A stretch of DNA of 26,353 nucleotides, from IMG/VR virus record IMGVR_UViG_3300042922_000514, positions 1 through 26,353 of that record; one strand, 5' to 3'. The position numbers were made by a program, and so were the translations under genes. The stretch comes from a virus. Each line of letters begins with the position of its first letter. Within the stretch, counting starts at the first letter, position 1. This document shows, one piece after another, positions 8,559 through 15,967 of this stretch. Under the pieces are notes generated by a model that was given only the letters and a program-made list of their open reading frames with translations, was not told the origin of the DNA and ran no database searches.

Positions 8559-9815
8559 TTATCCTCGGATGCTTCCAACCATGCCGGTTGTAAAAGGGAT
8601 GGGGGATGATGCCCCAAAGAAAGTGGTACCAGTAGCGCTGGATGCCTCCAGCCAGTTGACCGCATGATACCCCAGTGCCGGGTTTCCTCGGTATTTGGAG
8701 TGCACGGGACAGGCCGAGCCGGCTAGGCTTACCAGGCCTCCAAAGACCTGGGCGCTATTGACCGTGGTGGAGTCAATCCCTACGCCAGAGGCAAACCAAA
8801 TGCCACCGGCCGGACCGGGGTGGGACCCTACGGAGTGAGCGTGTACTTCAAGCGCCACGCTAGATCCGGACACGTATTCCACCCTGTTGGTACTAAGAGC
8901 CCTGGACTGCCTCCAGGTGTTGGCTGTCCCAGGACCAGCCCACGACACCAGGCTCTCCTGGACCACCAAAGGCAGATCAATCTGGTTGTGACGGCTCCAG
9001 ATAAACCGCTGTAGGTTGCTGGATACGGTGGTGGTGGCGCCGGTGGCCCGGATGGTCCCCACGTACAGCTGCTTGGGGTCGGTGCCGCTGACCAGAACAC
9101 CGTCCTGGGTTCCCAGAGCCGCTGACCGGGTCAGGTTGTTGGTCCAGGCTGCACCCCTGGTTAGGGTGACCGCGGAGCCGTTCCACGACGCAAAGATGTC
9201 GTAATTGCTGTTGGTCACCATCCCCGACAGAGCCAGGCTAACCTGGCCGCTTCTGCGAACCACCCAACCGGTTCCGTTGTAGATGGAAATTCCGCCGTGG
9301 GTGTACGGAGACAGGTAGATGGTGCTGGTGGTGACGTTGAGCCCAGTTGGGTCTGTAGAGCTGCCGGAAATCCGGAAGCCATTGACCCCCATGGCCGGCC
9401 CAAAGACGCTCTGATAGCCGTCCTGGAGCCTGGAAACGCCATACTGAGAAGCCTCCACCCGAATGACAGCGTACCCCTTGGTCAGGGAGGAAAGAGTGAG
9501 TGTTCCTGCCTCCGTGGTGTGGACCGTAGAGAGCTGCGGCCCGTACTCCGACCCAAACCAATGGGTCACGTACCATCGGACCGGGCCCTGGAACCCGTGG
9601 GCTAGCCTGAAGGTGCCCCCTTCGGGGCATTCGTATTCAAACTCCACCGCCTCCGGGCTGGATTTGCCCTCCAGGTCACTCACCCGCTGCATCAGCGTAG
9701 TAATCGTCCTAGCCAGCTGGTCGGCATCCGTGGCGTCCTTGGACGTGAACCCACCCAGCTTGGCCCAGAGCCTGGTTCCCCGCCCCAGGGTCTTCCTAAG
9801 GTCATAAAACTTCAT
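8559..9815 (-). CDS. Fibre-like / minor tail protein, 418 aa
   Basis: The start (MKFYDLRKTLGRGTRLWAKL) is 20 bases after the adaptor stop, with only a weak binding site. Residues ~30-50 form a short coiled coil (DQLARTITTLMQRVSDLEGK), suggesting a trimer, and the rest is beta-rich. Residues ~165-290 contain a module I recognise from many phage tail proteins: a segment around YTHGGISIYNGTGWVVR, then VSLALSGMVTNSNYDIFASW, QDGVLVSGTDPKQLYVGTIR and QRFIWSRHNQ. The C-terminal ~120 residues are a further beta domain with two cysteines. Coiled coil plus beta modules suggest a receptor-binding or tail fibre protein carried on the adaptor or nozzle. The exact attachment site cannot be told from sequence. 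Confidence 0.6.
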   Translation of the reverse strand: MKFYDLRKTLGRGTRLWAKLGGFTSKDATDADQLARTITTLMQRVSDLEGKSSPEAVEFEYECPEGGTFRLAHGFQGPVRWYVTHWFGSEYGPQLSTVHTTEAGTLTLSSLTKGYAVIRVEASQYGVSRLQDGYQSVFGPAMGVNGFRISGSSTDPTGLNVTTSTIYLSPYTHGGISIYNGTGWVVRRSGQVSLALSGMVTNSNYDIFASWNGSAVTLTRGAAWTNNLTRSAALGTQDGVLVSGTDPKQLYVGTIRATGATTTVSSNLQRFIWSRHNQIDLPLVVQESLVSWAGPGTANTWRQSRALSTNRVEYVSGSSVALEVHAHSVGSHPGPAGGIWFASGVGIDSTTVNSAQVFGGLVSLAGSACPVHSKYRGNPALGYHAVNWLEASSATGTTFFGASSPIPFTTGMVGSIRG

Positions 9816-9834
9816 CGCTTCGCTCTAACTTCCG

Positions 9835-10530
9835 TCACGGGATGTACCCGAAGTTGTACCAGAGCAGGATGTTGCCGCCCTGGATGCCGTAGGCGTTGAT
9901 GTTGTTCTGGTACATGAGGAACGGGTCCACCCGGCGGTACATCTTCCGGCTAACCCGCGGCGGCTCACCGTAGTCCACGTTGCCGGCCTTCAAGATACGT
10001 GCCTCCAGCTCCTTCTTTCGCTGAAAGAACTGAGCGTAGGAGTCGTCCTTTTTCATCTTGATTGCCATGGCGGCAGTCATTACTACGTGCTCCTCCCAAC
10101 CGTTGATGCCGTCAAACGTAGAGGCGTCATCACCAGGCCCCCACACGGGAGCGGAAGGAATGTAGTACAGGGTCATTGGAACCGCCGAAGTAGGCGGGCG
10201 GAAGGCCTGGACCTCGGAGGGGTTTAGCCTAGACAGTGGCCGCAGTTGCCCGTTGCCTTCGTTTACGTACAGCTGGTGAATCTTATAGAAGTCACCGACG
10301 CTGACGATGGTGGCCAGTGGATACTCCAGCTGCCCCTGGACCGAGTTGAAGGTGACCTTTTTGACATACTGGTTCTGGAGGCCGGCACTGATGATAAGGT
10401 CCCAGGTCTCCGCCAGTGCCACATTGATGAAGTCGTTCTTTTCGTCCGTGGACAGGTGCTGGTCATTCTGGGTGTTGGTCTCCCGTTCCAGCCGCGTCCT
10501 TAGCTCTGCCCGCGTATAGCTGCGTGCCAT
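9835..10530 (-). CDS. Head-tail adaptor protein (SU10-adaptor / tail tubular A-like), 231 aa
   Basis: The protein begins MARSYTRAELRTRLERETNT and is largely helical in its first 80 residues, with a central loop-rich part (FNSVQGQLEYPLATIVSVGD) and the segment VPMTLYYIPSAPV. Size, pattern (DFINVALAETWDLI, then EYPL, then a helical C-terminus with EEHVVMTAAMAIKMKKDD) and place between the capsid and nozzle genes match the ring adaptor that sits under the portal in podoviruses of the SU10/T7 type. AGGGG lies 5-9 bases before the ATG. A strong intrinsic terminator stands just upstream, so expression depends on read-through or on a promoter not seen here. Confidence 0.7.
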   Translation of the reverse strand: MARSYTRAELRTRLERETNTQNDQHLSTDEKNDFINVALAETWDLIISAGLQNQYVKKVTFNSVQGQLEYPLATIVSVGDFYKIHQLYVNEGNGQLRPLSRLNPSEVQAFRPPTSAVPMTLYYIPSAPVWGPGDDASTFDGINGWEEHVVMTAAMAIKMKKDDSYAQFFQRKKELEARILKAGNVDYGEPPRVSRKMYRRVDPFLMYQNNINAYGIQGGNILLWYNFGYIP

Positions 10531-10540
10531 TGTAACCCCT

Positions 10541-10572
10541 AAGAAAAAGGCCCAGGCCCGAAGGCCCAGGCC
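10541..10572 (-). terminator. Intrinsic terminator after the capsid genes
   Basis: Read on the minus strand, a 10-bp stem (GGCCTGGGCC with GGCCTGGGCC, two G-U wobbles) closes a UUCG tetraloop and is followed at once by TTTTTCTT. A small second hairpin (GACTC-TTCT-GAGTC) lies just upstream. The plus-strand reading has no T tract, so it works for minus-strand transcripts. It separates the major capsid and its two small downstream genes from the adaptor and tail genes. Confidence 0.85.
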
Positions 10573-10594
10573 CTGTTAGAGACTCAGAAGAGTC

Positions 10595-10972
10595 TTACCT
10601 GGTCTTTTCAAACACAGCCACAATGCTAACCCGGTCCCCAGAGGGGATTTCGGTAGCCGCCAGCGTGGACGAAAGCCATGCATTGTACTGAACGGTCTTG
10701 GTGGTGGGATTGTACGTCCCATCCACCGGGGCGGTCAGTAGCGGCGCAGCGCCGGTCTGGGACCAATGAATGACACGTAGTTCCACAAGCGGACCCTGGG
10801 GCACCTCGGTGAAGGTCACCGTGTACTTGCCAGCGGCCGTGCGTGCCACGGAGAGGAAGCCCTTGCCAGGGACACCAGTCGTCTTGGTGTGAGCCCCGGT
10901 CGCACCAACCTCCCAGGAGGAATGGTACTCGGCAACCTCATCGTAGCTACGGACAACAGCACCGTAGGACAT
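10595..10972 (-). CDS. Beta-rich small protein downstream of the capsid gene, 125 aa
   Basis: The start (MSYGAVVRSYDEVAEYHSSW) overlaps the upstream stop as TAATG. The product is beta-rich with many Thr, Val and Gly residues (AGKYTVTFTEVPQGPLVELR) and no cysteine or membrane span. It is the last gene before the strong terminator. Position next to the major capsid protein and an Ig-like beta composition would fit a capsid decoration or head completion protein. A tail-associated role is equally possible. Not recognised as a family. Confidence 0.55.
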   Translation of the reverse strand: MSYGAVVRSYDEVAEYHSSWEVGATGAHTKTTGVPGKGFLSVARTAAGKYTVTFTEVPQGPLVELRVIHWSQTGAAPLLTAPVDGTYNPTTKTVQYNAWLSSTLAATEIPSGDRVSIVAVFEKTR

Positions 10973-11145
10973 TACTTAGTCCCCTTCTCGGCCTTGGCCT
11001 GGACGGCAAGTTCCTTGGCTAGCGTATCCGCAGCCTCGTCCTCATCCGCCAGCTTCAGAAGCCGCTCAACCACAATGGCCGGGATGCTGGTGCCCGTATT
11101 CAGAGCCTTCCAACCAGCCTCAACGAACTCACTTCGGAAACTCAT
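10972..11145 (-). CDS. Small helical protein after the major capsid gene, 57 aa
   Basis: The ATG at 11143-11145 shares one base with the TGA of the capsid gene (TGATG), a classic coupled start. An in-frame upstream extension of 17 codons lies inside the capsid gene and is rejected. The product (MSFRSEFVEAGWKALNTGTS) is helical and acidic, ending in a Lys-rich tail. No family recognised; by location it may be a head-associated protein. Confidence 0.55.
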   Translation of the reverse strand: MSFRSEFVEAGWKALNTGTSIPAIVVERLLKLADEDEAADTLAKELAVQAKAEKGTK

Positions 11146-12392
11146 CACGGCACCCCGAAGTTGGTCAGCTGAACGTGCGGACCAGGGTTCTTGCACTTTA
11201 GGTTACCGTAGAACACGAAGCGAACTTCGTACGCATCGGCATCCGGGCGGCGCAGGAACTCAATCCCATCGTACTTGGCAAGGTGCGGGGCCGCCTTGAG
11301 GCTGAAGAGGCTGAACGCATCCAGCTTTAGGAGGAACGCCTTGTTACGCGGACAGAACGGATCACAGAGAATCTCAATGGGGCCGTTCTCACCCTCAATC
11401 GTCACCTCAGAGAAGCTGTAGTTAGCCGTGCTAGCTCCGGGCTTATTGAAGTGAATCTTGGTGGAAAGGCTCTTCTTCAGCGCCGCGCCCTCAAGGTTGT
11501 TGCAGATGAGCACGTTGGGGTAACCGATACCCTGGAAGCCGGCCTGCGCCGACGCATCCACGATAGCGTCTTCCATTGCCCAGCCCTGGTAGTCCACGTT
11601 CTGGCCCGCAAGTCGGACCGGGTCCTGGGTACGGTTAAGACCGAAGAGAGTACCGGGGGTCGTCCCACCGGCCACGTAGCTGGAGAAGCCCGTGATGACC
11701 GTGCCCGCCGTGGTACCAGCCTGGTCACCAGAACGAACGAAGTAGTCCGTGTTGACCGCGTCCGTAATCTGGGCGCTAAGGTTGGAAGCAAACGTCAGGA
11801 TTCGGTTGCGTCGGTCAATGCCGGTAATGCGGGCCTTAGCCGCGCCGCCGGAGCGAACCGTGGGGTTGACGCCAAGGGCCGAAACCATCTTGAGCGTCAT
11901 ATTGAGCTCAAAATAGTTCATGTTGGTGCCAGCAGCCAGCGTGATGCTGGTGGAGGCAACCGAGCCGGTCCCACCCATGGTCCCAAGCGTGCCGTCACCC
12001 GTACCGTAAAGGTACGTAGCAAGGCAGCTCATCTCCGTGGTGGCAATACCGCGGGTCTCATTGTCCCAAAGGTCAACAAGCGCACCCTCCGACTTAACAG
12101 CAGCCTCCGCAGCCTCACCCGTGACACGGGCCACACCGAAGTGGCTAACGCGGGTAAGCGCAAAGCGAAGGTAGTTGCCCTGGAAGATGTTGGCCTGAGC
12201 CTCGGTAAAGTCCGCCGAGCTACCCTGGGGGTTGGCATTCTGAATCGGGACGTACGCCAGCTCACCGACGAAATCGGTGTCCTTCTTCAGACGCTTCAGC
12301 GCCACGTACATTTCATTGATGCTCTTCGGAAGTTCCCCGTTGGGGTAGAGCACCTTTAGAGCCGCCTGGCTCCCAGCAAGAGTTGCAGTCAT
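11145..12392 (-). CDS. Major capsid protein (HK97-fold type), 415 aa
   Basis: This 415-residue protein follows the scaffold gene and has the layout of phage major capsid proteins: an N-terminal helical arm (NEMYVALKRLKKDTDFVGEL), a segment FRFALTRVSHFGVARVTGEA-like (NYLRFALTRVSHFGVARVTG), a central Gly/Thr-rich region with LNRTQDPVRLAGQNVDYQGW, and a C-terminal part with VLICNNLEGAALKKSL. The ATG is preceded by AGGTGA at good spacing and by a pyrimidine-rich leader. There is no N-terminal signal for proteolysis that I can identify. The HK97 fold is inferred from the portal-scaffold-capsid context and the sequence style. Confidence 0.8.
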   Translation of the reverse strand: MTATLAGSQAALKVLYPNGELPKSINEMYVALKRLKKDTDFVGELAYVPIQNANPQGSSADFTEAQANIFQGNYLRFALTRVSHFGVARVTGEAAEAAVKSEGALVDLWDNETRGIATTEMSCLATYLYGTGDGTLGTMGGTGSVASTSITLAAGTNMNYFELNMTLKMVSALGVNPTVRSGGAAKARITGIDRRNRILTFASNLSAQITDAVNTDYFVRSGDQAGTTAGTVITGFSSYVAGGTTPGTLFGLNRTQDPVRLAGQNVDYQGWAMEDAIVDASAQAGFQGIGYPNVLICNNLEGAALKKSLSTKIHFNKPGASTANYSFSEVTIEGENGPIEILCDPFCPRNKAFLLKLDAFSLFSLKAAPHLAKYDGIEFLRRPDADAYEVRFVFYGNLKCKNPGPHVQLTNFGVP

Positions 12393-12506
12393 TTAGTCAC
12401 CTAAGAAAGTTAAGTTAAGAAAGCTAAGGAAGATAAGCGTGGGCGCCTATTGATGTTCAGGCCATTTGAGTACCGGTGACATTCGGCATCAGTACCCCAC
12501 TAAGTT
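12393..12506 (-). promoter_or_regulatory. Capsid gene leader, pyrimidine-rich
   Basis: The 114 bases between the scaffold stop and the capsid start form the longest gap in the structural block. On the minus strand the last ~40 bases before the capsid start are almost purely C and T plus TTAA, with two copies of CTTTCTTA six bases apart, followed by AGGTGA and the ATG. Such an unstructured leader could favour high translation of the capsid gene. A GGTACT direct repeat lies further upstream. I see no convincing promoter, so its regulatory role is uncertain. Confidence 0.35.
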
Positions 12507-13625
12507 TTAGTCGTTGTTCGTTTGGGACGCTGCCAGGGCTACCTTCACTGCCTGTTTGGCTGCCTCATGGCGTTCCTCACCGTCTAGGTCCTTCAGTTCC
12601 TTTGAGTTGAGCGCCCTACGCTCACCGCTGAAATCCGGGGACAGAGACTTGCCCTTGCTACCTGACGGGGCGGCCTTAGACTCTACCTTTTGAGTTGGCT
12701 TACTCTTTGCATACCAAGACTTGGTACGTTCCGCAAGTTGGTCCTCAATATAGTCCAGAATGTCCTCCAGACTGGCCTCACGGCCGCCAGTAAGAGTCCG
12801 GAACTCCTCAGCGGTCATATCCCCTTCCGAAATCAAAGCCTTCTCACGGCCCTTGTAGAAGGCCGCAACGTGGGGATACTTCTCCTCATTCATTCCAAGG
12901 TTAGTAAAGGTCTGCTCCGCATGGGACCGGTGCTGACGAATCTGGGCCAGCTGTGCCTCATAGAGCTGCCGCTCCTGCGCCTGCGCCTGCTGCTCCTTCC
13001 AGTCCCGCATCTCCTTAAGTTGGGCCTCAAACTCACGCCGCTGGCGCTCTGCCTGGCCCTCAGGAGTGCCCTCACGGGCAAGGTCCAGGATGAACTGCTC
13101 TGGTTCATAGCCGGCCTCACGGATGGCGCGGCCCGGGTCCTTACGGAGGTTGGTCCAAGCTTCACGCTCCTGCTGGAGCCGCTGGCGCTCCATTTGGAAG
13201 CGCTGCATTTCCTGGTAGTGACGGGCCTGCTCCTGCCGAAACGCCTCCTGGGCCTTAGACAGTTCGTCCTTGGCCTCCTTCTTATAGTTGGCCAGCTTCT
13301 CCCGGTTCTTTAGGAGCTGCTTTACGTTGGCCTTCTCAGGGTCAAAGTCCTCGGTCTCAGGCTCCTTCTCCGCCGGCTTTTCATCCCGTGGGAGGAACTT
13401 GCCATCGGGCCCACGCTCCGGGGCACTGCCTACAGCCGGCTTGAAGGGGTCCTTGGCGCGGTCGGACTTGGCATCCTCGGCCGACTCCTTGCCAGCCTTC
13501 TCAATGGCCTCACGGACCGCCGCTAGGGCGTCTTCCCGGTTGTCATTGGGGTTCTCAGGCTCCGCGGCCAAGGTCTGTTCAATGGCCTTGCCGCCAACGT
13601 ACGTCACATTTGCTTCATCACTCAT
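12507..13625 (-). CDS. Scaffold protein, 372 aa
   Basis: The protein is highly charged and helical. The N-terminal ~100 residues are acidic (MSDEANVTYVGGKAIEQTLA, then DNREDALAAVREAIEKAGKE). Residues ~110-220 form a long Gln/Arg/Glu coiled coil (QEAFRQEQARHYQEMQRFQM), and the C-terminus is Lys rich. This acidic coiled-coil type between portal and major capsid protein is typical of podoviral scaffolds. The gene ends 114 bases before the capsid start and begins after a 19-base gap from the portal, with AAGGA and AGG upstream of the ATG. No protease motif is visible, so the scaffold is probably not autoproteolytic. Confidence 0.75.
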   Translation of the reverse strand: MSDEANVTYVGGKAIEQTLAAEPENPNDNREDALAAVREAIEKAGKESAEDAKSDRAKDPFKPAVGSAPERGPDGKFLPRDEKPAEKEPETEDFDPEKANVKQLLKNREKLANYKKEAKDELSKAQEAFRQEQARHYQEMQRFQMERQRLQQEREAWTNLRKDPGRAIREAGYEPEQFILDLAREGTPEGQAERQRREFEAQLKEMRDWKEQQAQAQERQLYEAQLAQIRQHRSHAEQTFTNLGMNEEKYPHVAAFYKGREKALISEGDMTAEEFRTLTGGREASLEDILDYIEDQLAERTKSWYAKSKPTQKVESKAAPSGSKGKSLSPDFSGERRALNSKELKDLDGEERHEAAKQAVKVALAASQTNND

Positions 13626-13644
13626 AAGTTACCTATCCTTACTT

Positions 13645-15726
13645 TCACATCATCCCTGGCATACCTGGTCCAGGGGGCATTGGACCCGGAGGTCCCATCA
13701 TCGGGGGTGGTCCCGCCATCGGTCCCGGAGGTGGGGGAACCGCGCCCGGAGGAGCCATAGGACCACCCGGAGGCGCCATTGGTGGTGCGCCGGGAAGAGG
13801 TGGCATGCCAGGCGGTACACCCATAGGAGGCATAGCGCCCGCAGGCGGAGGGGCATTCGGGTCATTGCCTAGTCCGTTCTTCAGGGCAAGAGCATCGTCA
13901 ATGTACTGGGCCAGGAGCGCAATACGCTGGCTGTCGGAGTCGTTGCGGATGCGGTAATGATTGATGTACCTGGTGGTTAGCTGGACGATGAGGTCCAGGT
14001 TGTCAAATGGCATTGGGGAGAGGTACTTGCCTTGCTTCACCATCCACCCCAGGTTCTTCATGATGATTTCCTCATCGGAGACCAGCATGTCGTTGACCCC
14101 ATTCAGGTCTGGAATCTCCAGGTTCCTTAGAATGGTCTTTGGGTCCACGTTGACCCCGGCTTCGTTCTTTAGCTTGGCAAAGGCCTCCACCTTGCCCGCA
14201 AAGGTCTGGGGGAGCTGGCTCATTGGCTGGACACGGAGCTTCATCCGCTTCCGGTCAATGCAGACCTCTTCAAAGTCCAGTGCCTCAATGGAGGTCTTGT
14301 TGGACCCAGCGGGGGCGTTCACCACAAGCTTGTAACCGAGCTTCTGCAGTTCCTCCGCCTGTAGGGCGTAGAGATAGGCCAACTCGGTGACAGCGTTTTC
14401 GTATTCGGCGTGGAACATGGCGTGGCGGGCTTGGCCCTGGTCCACCCAGCGCTCCAGCATGGCCCCGGAGACGTCACGCATTCCCTGAGGCATCTGCTGT
14501 TGGACCTCAAAGTCAGATACACCAAGTAGCCCACGCATCTTATGTGGTGCGTTGTCACGGTCCTGGTACAGCTCCGGAGAGGCACACTGGGCCGTCCAAT
14601 CCTTGATGCTGGACGGGTCATCCATTTCCAGAATCCCACCAGGGATGTCGTCAATGTGTGACTTAATGATGCCAGAGCCGGTGCGGACGATGATGCGCGG
14701 CACGCCCATGACGTCCTGGGACATGTCAATTTTCTTGGTCAGCTTGTCCAGGTTCTTCTGCATAGGCGCCAAGCGCTTGACCGCAGACTCCCCGTAGAAA
14801 CCTTCCATACGGCATCCAAACCGCATGAAGACCGCAGGAACCCGGTCCCAGTCAAACGCCTCATCCACCAGCGTGCAGCCCTTAATCCAGATGACGTGTC
14901 GGCCATCCTTGGCTTTGGGGCCACTAGGAAGGTGATACGCCTCACGGACAGTCACCATGTCACAGCGGTTAGTGGATACCGCCCCTAGGTCCATGTCATC
15001 GTTGGAGCTGCACTTATCAATGCCATAGCAGCGCTCCTCCGCGGTCCCGTAGAAGCCAGACCCGGCGTGGGAATAGGTCTCATGGAGCACGTAGCGGTCA
15101 ATATGGTCCTTGAAGAAGAAGCTACGGGGCTTGCCGTGCTTTGACTCCAGACGGTCCACCATGAAGTAGCGTGGATTGACAGCCCAGGTGGTGATTTGGG
15201 CGCACTTGCCGTCTCCGTCCCCCTCAACCTCCTTCCAGCCGACACGCATAATGCCAGTACCGTGGACCAGGGAGTAGGCGCCGGCCTGCGGGAAGGCCTC
15301 TTCGTACGCCTTGGCAGCGTCCAGTGCCCCCTCAAGCCATCGGCCATAGCCTCGGGCACGGTCCCATTCCTCCCAATCCGTCTCGGAGACGGACACAGCA
15401 GGAACGACCTTGTTCTTGAACACCTGGGCCCATAGGGTCTCAATGGTGTTCTGTAGTTCGTTCTGAGTCAGCTCATCGGTCACAACGGAACGAAAGGAAT
15501 CGTCCCCATTGGGGCCTACAGAGGCACCGAAAAGCCGCTCATACTCCTTGTAAGCTTCGTACCGACCTTGCTGGTCGTCTTCAATCTGTTTTACCAGGCC
15601 GTCCAGAATCTGGTCCGGACGCTGTTCGTACTCAGCCGACCTCCACCACTGGGCCTGGGTCAGCTTCGGTTCGTCCTTCTTCTTGGACTTCTTCTGGTTC
15701 TCTCGGTACGGGTTCGGCATATGCAT
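13645..15726 (-). CDS. Portal protein, about 693 aa
   Basis: I use the ATG at 15724-15726, preceded by GGTG at six bases; a GTG three codons upstream and an ATG two codons downstream are alternatives. The early segment (AQWWRSAEYEQRPDQILDGL) and the middle region (AVNPRYFMVDRLESKHGKPR, then SQDVMGVPRIIVRTGSGI and EAFAKLKNEAGVNVDPKTIL) are typical of podoviral portals. It forms the dodecameric DNA entry ring and docks the terminase and the adaptor. The last ~70 residues are an unusual Pro/Gly/Met tail (MPPMGVPPGMPPLPGAPPMA), probably disordered inside the capsid. The gene start overlaps a small gene that bridges it to the terminase. Confidence 0.8.
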   Translation of the reverse strand: MHMPNPYRENQKKSKKKDEPKLTQAQWWRSAEYEQRPDQILDGLVKQIEDDQQGRYEAYKEYERLFGASVGPNGDDSFRSVVTDELTQNELQNTIETLWAQVFKNKVVPAVSVSETDWEEWDRARGYGRWLEGALDAAKAYEEAFPQAGAYSLVHGTGIMRVGWKEVEGDGDGKCAQITTWAVNPRYFMVDRLESKHGKPRSFFFKDHIDRYVLHETYSHAGSGFYGTAEERCYGIDKCSSNDDMDLGAVSTNRCDMVTVREAYHLPSGPKAKDGRHVIWIKGCTLVDEAFDWDRVPAVFMRFGCRMEGFYGESAVKRLAPMQKNLDKLTKKIDMSQDVMGVPRIIVRTGSGIIKSHIDDIPGGILEMDDPSSIKDWTAQCASPELYQDRDNAPHKMRGLLGVSDFEVQQQMPQGMRDVSGAMLERWVDQGQARHAMFHAEYENAVTELAYLYALQAEELQKLGYKLVVNAPAGSNKTSIEALDFEEVCIDRKRMKLRVQPMSQLPQTFAGKVEAFAKLKNEAGVNVDPKTILRNLEIPDLNGVNDMLVSDEEIIMKNLGWMVKQGKYLSPMPFDNLDLIVQLTTRYINHYRIRNDSDSQRIALLAQYIDDALALKNGLGNDPNAPPPAGAMPPMGVPPGMPPLPGAPPMAPPGGPMAPPGAVPPPPGPMAGPPPMMGPPGPMPPGPGMPGMM

Positions 15727-15967
15727 TGCATACACCCGACGGAGGAGTTAGGCCAGCTAGAAGCCTGGCTTGGCCCAGCTTTTGCATCATTGCTAGTTGG
15801 AATTCCTTGGAGACGTCCAACAGAAAGTCCCTCCGGGGGCTCTGGACGGCCACCCGTGCCGCCGAAAAGGCATTTAGGAGGTCATCCAGGGCCAAATCCC
15901 GAAGGGTATCAATGTCATTCTCCAATCTATGGTCTTGGGCCAAACATCTGACGGTAGGCTCTTTCAT
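15632..15967 (-). CDS. Small gene bridging terminase and portal, up to 111 aa
   Basis: A frame of up to 111 codons fills the ~200 bases between the terminase stop and the portal start, overlapping the terminase end by 41 bases and the portal start by about 95. The start is uncertain: ATG at 15965-15967, or a TTG directly after the terminase stop giving a product that begins LENDIDTLRDLALDDLLNAF. The product is helical and Leu/Ala rich in its first 70 residues with an acidic tail. Without it the gap would be empty, which supports a real gene. Function unknown. Confidence 0.5.
   Translation of the reverse strand: MKEPTVRCLAQDHRLENDIDTLRDLALDDLLNAFSAARVAVQSPRRDFLLDVSKEFQLAMMQKLGQARLLAGLTPPSGVCNAYAEPVPREPEEVQEEGRTEADPGPVVEVG

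Noticed and set aside
11451-12359. 302-codon plus-strand frame opposite the capsid gene
   Set aside because: Antisense shadow of a GC-biased gene with strong capsid assignment.
12690-13313. 207-codon plus-strand frame opposite the scaffold gene
   Set aside because: It is a shadow of the Leu/Gln-rich scaffold coding sequence and has no independent support.
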